In this document: one piece after another, positions 60,159-64,000 of the stretch
How positions within the stretch are numbered: the first letter of the stretch is position 1
How the letters are laid out: each line of letters starts with the position of its first letter
Source of the DNA: Cryptomeria japonica
Taxonomy: Eukaryota > Streptophyta > Pinopsida > Cupressales > Cupressaceae
Direction: 5' to 3'
NCBI RefSeq assembly: GCF_030272615.1
Contig: NC_081415.1
Location: 230,166,803 to 230,230,802, forward strand
Length of the DNA stretch: 64,000 nucleotides
Position numbers and translations under genes: made by a program
Notes under the pieces: generated by a model
The model's input: only the letters and a program-made list of their open reading frames with translations
Told to the model about the DNA's origin: nothing
The model's database searches: none

Positions 60159-60345
60159 TTAGGATAAGCCATAAGGTGACATTAACCTTGCAATCCTAAG
60201 CCATTCATATGTCTCCATGTTCTTTGGAAAGTGTTCCCTATGACATGTGAGCAAAATATTAAATATTTGTACTATATGGCTATTTGTAATTGCATTTTCA
60301 AGAGGTGATAAATATAAATCAAAATGGATAAAATACGTTCCTTCC
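60159..60345 (-). pseudogene. Coding-like fragment, family unknown
   Basis: On the minus strand the frame is open from the element edge and reads YFIHFDLYLSPLENAITNSH, then FPKNMETYEWLRIARLMSPY, to a stop at 60159-60161. The composition looks protein-like, with no low-complexity bias. The next frame piece (59950-60156) is full of stops. Across giant LTR-like element 4 the sequence continues at 63775-63905. I cannot name a family. It may be an old captured gene piece in the intron or a decayed gene. Confidence 0.3.
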
Positions 60346-61150
60346 TGTTGACGTGTTTTTTATGACAGCGTCGAACACAGAATAAAGTTGCCTAACGGTC
60401 ACTTCACTCTCTCTTGATCAAAGTATGATTGCATGCTAAGATTGCAAGAAGTTCAAACAATCGACTCCAAGGTTCCTTTATGCTACGGACGTGACTCAGT
60501 CGGCTGATGTGTTTGCTGAGGGGCCTTACGTTTGCATTATTCTTTCGGTTCTTTGTTGTGGCTGGAACTCCATCATCAGATATGGCAATTCTGCGATGTT
60601 GTTGCTTCGAACGGACTAAAATGAACTGAAAGAAAAGGGAAAGGGTTCAGAAGGATCTAAATCTACTCCTAAGGGCAGTGATAACAATGAATAGTGCTCT
60701 GGTGGACAAATTCCAAATAAACCAAGCTCTGCTTCGCCAAGATCAACTACAACTCTGCAAGAACCGGTGCAATCTTCTGGGGATGGTAGAGGATTTTCAA
60801 ATCGAGAAAGTACATTTGAATACCCAAAAACAACGCAATCCAAACGACTATCCACAATTGAACTCAGCACAAATTTAGGGGGCTCAGACTAACTTTACAC
60901 TACGACTTACAATCAGCAAGATGCAAAAAGTATGAACCATGGAAATTCATCAAACACCATTACATTCTCTATTGAAATCAAAGCACTTTACTATTTCTAC
61001 TCTAAGTGAGGAAGGTGAAACCATGCAAACTTTGAAAAAATAACTTAAGTGGACACCATCAAAGAACAATGTTTCACTATTATTTTCTCAAAAACTTATC
61101 GCAACAATTTCATGCAAAGCTCCGTCCTTTACAAATGAGGGGGGTCACCC

Positions 61151-61160
61151 CTTTATATAG
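61151..61160 (-). promoter_or_regulatory. TATA box of giant LTR-like element 4
   Basis: CTATATAAAG on the minus strand, about 810 bp before the element's 3' end. Confidence 0.6.
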
Positions 61161-62453
61161 GCCTCAGGACATGATTACATGCAAACCCTAATTAGGGTTT
61201 TCCCTAAAAGATTATCCACTCAAGATGCAACAAGGTGGGAATCTCCAATTAATAACCCATCATGCCCATATACAATTGATTCAGAAGTACCCAAAATAGC
61301 ATCCATTGCGCATTAAATGCACCCCTCCTTCAAATTCGCCCAACATGTGTTGAACATTCATCCATGCAAAAATCACCCCATTATGTCATAAATGATCCAT
61401 CATTTCCACATGCAGAGGCTACATGCAAAAGGAATCTGCCATAAATTCAACATGCGATGACCGGGTCGCCATTTGGTCAAATATTCCGGTAATGAATGCA
61501 CCACTCTACTGCCATGTGTTCAATAGATCCTCACCATGCAAGTGGACCCCACTGTCGTATATCCGCTCCTGCACATCTGGAATTGTTGGAGAGGGAAAAT
61601 TCAATTAAGGAAGAATATTCTTGAAGTCTCTTCAACTTTCCTTGCCTTAGAAATTTTATCTTCAATTCATCCTTGGATTTGATTTCTTGTTGTGGAGAAA
61701 TTCTCCTTTGGAAAGAAATTTGTTCCTTACCCTGAGGAAGGAAATTTTTCATACCTTAGCCAATTTTCATGATTTCCAAGAACTATGTCCTGAAGGAAGA
61801 AATTTCAAACACTTAGTCAATTTTTCACCTTTCCTGGAATTTCTTCTTCTTGGGTGCAATTCTTCCCCGATGAAGAAATTCATCTATTTGTGCACTATCC
61901 ATGAGAAGATCATTTTAGCGCACTCTTGTGTTCCTAGGCTGCATTTTACACTTGGTGGGGAATTCTTTCAATTCCATGGATTCCTTGCATCCCTCTATCT
62001 AGGGCTCCTTCTCTCACTTGGGCGCTAAAATGCCTTGGTCAAGAACTCTTGCAATTTGCCTATTTCTCCATGCACTCTTCATTCTGGCACCCTCCACAAG
62101 ACTGGGGCGGAAATTCCTCCTGAGGAAGGAATTCATTGTTTTGTGAATTGTCCATGTCTTCTTTTCAACATCCCTATTTTTTAGGGATCCTCCTAAAATT
62201 TAGGAGCCAGGTTTGTTGGATGGAGAATTCTACCACGATTCTGAATCTATAACAATTTCCTCATCCCGGCAAGATTCGGTGTCTAAAAATAGCAAATTCA
62301 AAAATTTGCCCAAGGGGAATTTTATTTTCTATTCCTCCTTGACCCCTCGGATTCCATGCCTTAGGCAAAATTTCAACTTTTTAGCTTGGGCGTTGAATTC
62401 ACTATGCCTTGGAATTTTCACTTTTTTACACCTTCCATGGAATGTCCAGTTTG

Positions 62454-62823
62454 GCGCCCAAGTCCACATTTGGGCGGATTTTTTATCTGGCCAAGGATTC
62501 ATGGAATTTTCCTTCTATCCATGGGAATCCCATTTTGGCGCCCTTCCTCATGTCCTAGCACAAATCACACTTAGCCAAGGATTCATGGATTTTTCCGTTT
62601 GTCCTTGCCTAACCCATTTTGGCGCCCAACTACATACTTGGGCGGAATTTTGCTTATGCCATGGATTCATGGAATTTTCCATCTGTCCTTGCCTGGCCCA
62701 TTTTGGCGCCCAACTGCATACTTGGGCGGAATTTTGCTTATGCCATGGATTCATGGAATTTTCCATCTGTCCTTGCCTGCCTCAGTTTGGCGCCCAATCT
62801 TTTCCTTGGGCGGAATTCTTCAT
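62454..62823 (-). repeat. 84-bp tandem array with GGCGCCCAA/TTGGGCGG hairpins
   Basis: Units start with GGCGCCC at 62454, 62537, 62621, 62705 and 62789. Most contain the inverted pair GGCGCCCAA...TTGGGCGG followed by GGATTCATGGAATTTTCC. Because 84 is a multiple of three, the array leaves a 208-codon open frame (62213-62839), which I regard as a by-product. Confidence 0.9.
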
Positions 62824-63774
62824 GCATGGAGGATTTTGATGCTTTTCACAAGTTCCAGGCTCTTCGTCAGGATATATATATGAAATATAACATTTAAGTA
62901 TAAGTGATACTTTAAGTTATATTTCATATATATTGTCAGGATGTTTGAGAGTGGTTTCAGGTCCATAGGATTCATAATGCAAATTCTGGATTTTGGAAGA
63001 TCTTTCAAGTTTTCAGACTTAGTCAAATTTCAGGCCATTTTCGGATCAGGATGATATTGGTGGATTGATGCGAATTTCTGGACTTGGATGATTTTGCATG
63101 CTCTCCTCCTCTGGAATAGGACTTCCAAACTTAACCATTTTTTGATCCAACTTGTCTGCCTTCTGACTCTTACAGATTTAGAAATGGTCTTCAAGAACGT
63201 TCAGTCTTCAGCGTCTTCGGAGATATTCAGCTTTCAGTGTTTTCCTGTGAAGATCCTGCCAAAAGTAGATTTTCCCACATAGTAAGTGTTTCAAAATGTC
63301 AAGGTTTGGGCAAAATAGTTCAGAAAAGCACTTACTAAAAATAGAAACTTACTAAAAATAGTAAGTTTGATTTTTGGCAAAATGACGACATCCTGGGACT
63401 CAGAAAAATCCCTAAAAAATAGGGACTTTCTAAAAATAGAAAGTTGCTTCGTTTGGGCTCAAATTTTACTAGGAGGTTCCTTGAAAGGTCCCGATTCCAG
63501 TTGTATGTTCAGTTTTCCCAAAACCCTAATAGAAACCCCTAAACTCTAGGACAAAAGGCAAAAACCCTAAAATTCACAAAACGAGTCCTAGACAGCCGAA
63601 TTTGCTCAAACGAAAGGCAGACTAAATCGAAATGACCCTCGAACACCTGCAAAGCAGAGAGACTGACGAGACTACTGCGAAAAGACCCCAAAAATGCAAG
63701 CCAAAAGACCGGGAGGGCCTAAAAAGTAGGGGGTCCCCATTTGCAATGGGGCGATGTGTGAAAACGTCACAACA

Positions 63775-63905
63775 CTTCCCACATCCATAATGAAATATGA
63801 AGGGTCATGCATAAGGAGATAAAGCTTGGGAGGAGAAAAGGTGTCCATTTGGGGTTCTAAACAGTCACCGCAAACTTCGGTTGCAAGCTTTGGAGCACTC
63901 AAAAT
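63775..63905 (-). pseudogene. Coding-like fragment right of element 4
   Basis: On the minus strand it reads MSAPKLATEVCGDCLEPQMD, then PPKLYLLMHDPSYFIMDVG, up to the element edge. Joined across the insertion it goes out of frame with the fragment at 60159-60345. Stops lie just upstream (right). I recognise no family. It does not resemble the missing first exon of the DCC-family gene. Confidence 0.3.
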
Positions 63906-64000
63906 GTGTAAAGACTAAGTGGCTTTGGGTTTGGCATCCGTGAGGAGTCACTTGAATAGTTATTTATTATTTTATTATGTCTATTGGTTATTAATTATCC

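Larger units (their letters stand above)
60346..63774 (-). mobile_element. Giant LTR-like element 4 (3429 bp, solo)
   Basis: Starts TGTTGACG and ends TCACAACA, with CTTCC on both sides (60341-60345 and 63775-63779). Minus-strand order: tip hairpin TGTGA/TCACA (63757-63771), palindrome CCCCATT/AATGGGG (63735-63751), paired TTACTAAAAATAG-type boxes (about 63280-63445), a fold-back module (62881-62926), an 84-bp tandem array (about 62823-62454) and looser repeats down to about 61650. An acceptor-like site (about 61575), a TATA box (61151-61160) and about 810 bp to the end follow. No gag or pol. Confidence 0.85.

Noticed and set aside
62213-62839. 208-codon open frame as a repeat protein (28-residue units)
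   Set aside because: It follows from an 84-bp tandem DNA repeat that happens to be a multiple of three. The units are hairpin DNA, the other frames are also open, and it sits in an LTR-like element.
63672-63902. First exon of the DCC-family gene
   Set aside because: It lacks the expected ...YDG end and donor before CNLC, and its open frame runs through the end of element 4.
1-64000. tRNA, rRNA or other structural RNA genes
   Set aside because: The only tRNA-related sequences seen are 12-base primer sites of retroelements. No cloverleaf or rRNA segment was recognised by eye.

Overview
The window looks like intergenic and intronic DNA of a plant with a very large genome, most likely a gymnosperm (conifer or relative). 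There is no bacterial-type gene layout. Almost everything recognisable is a plant LTR retrotransposon or a derivative of one, with initiator-Met tRNA primer sites (TGGTATCAGAGC), 5-bp target duplications and deep nesting. The species call is an inference from this style, not a match.

One host gene can be read across the window on the minus strand. Two short exons encode the conserved core of a DCC/YuxK-type (DUF393) thiol-disulfide oxidoreductase-like protein. One exon (58430-58487) carries the CNLC motif. The next (23840-23931 plus 18931-18946) carries the LQSESGRKLL...DDISSVVLVEKD segment. Their reading phases match (AA|G), both have GT/AG boundaries, and the intron between them is about 34.5 kb. 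First and last exons were not found, so the gene probably runs off both ends. The second of these exons is itself split by a 4.9-kb solo LTR-like element whose target duplication happens to supply a GT and an AG. Removing it as an intron would restore the reading frame exactly.

Layout from left to right: a truncated LTR-like element (1-2294) with a GC-ended nonautonomous element inside it, itself inserted in the reverse transcriptase of a decayed Ty1/copia element on the minus strand (2295-7941). Then two TRIM elements (7993-9281, 10290-11574), a giant LTR-like element (12835-15866), an AT-rich intron with a TA microsatellite, the exon split by a giant LTR-like element (18952-23839), and a full-length copia element (24719-30797) carrying a hAT-like MITE. 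Several solo LTRs follow (30902-37763). Next is a copia-type, pol-less element (37951-49945) with a solo LTR in its leader and another giant LTR-like element (45509-49916) in its 3' LTR. The right part has LTR fragments, a 175-bp tandem repeat split by a solo LTR (55668-57241), the CNLC exon, and a fourth complete giant LTR-like element (60346-63774).

The most unusual feature is the giant LTR-like family: four complete copies of 3.0-4.9 kb, each with TG...CA ends and a perfect 5-bp target duplication, and no coding internal region. They share a tip hairpin whose arms change together between copies, a second hairpin near the tip, long arrays of spaced palindromes (about 166-bp or 84-bp period) in the U3-like part, and a TATA box about 810-870 bp from the other end. 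They are best read as solo LTRs of a giant-LTR retrotransposon. The parent element is not in the window.
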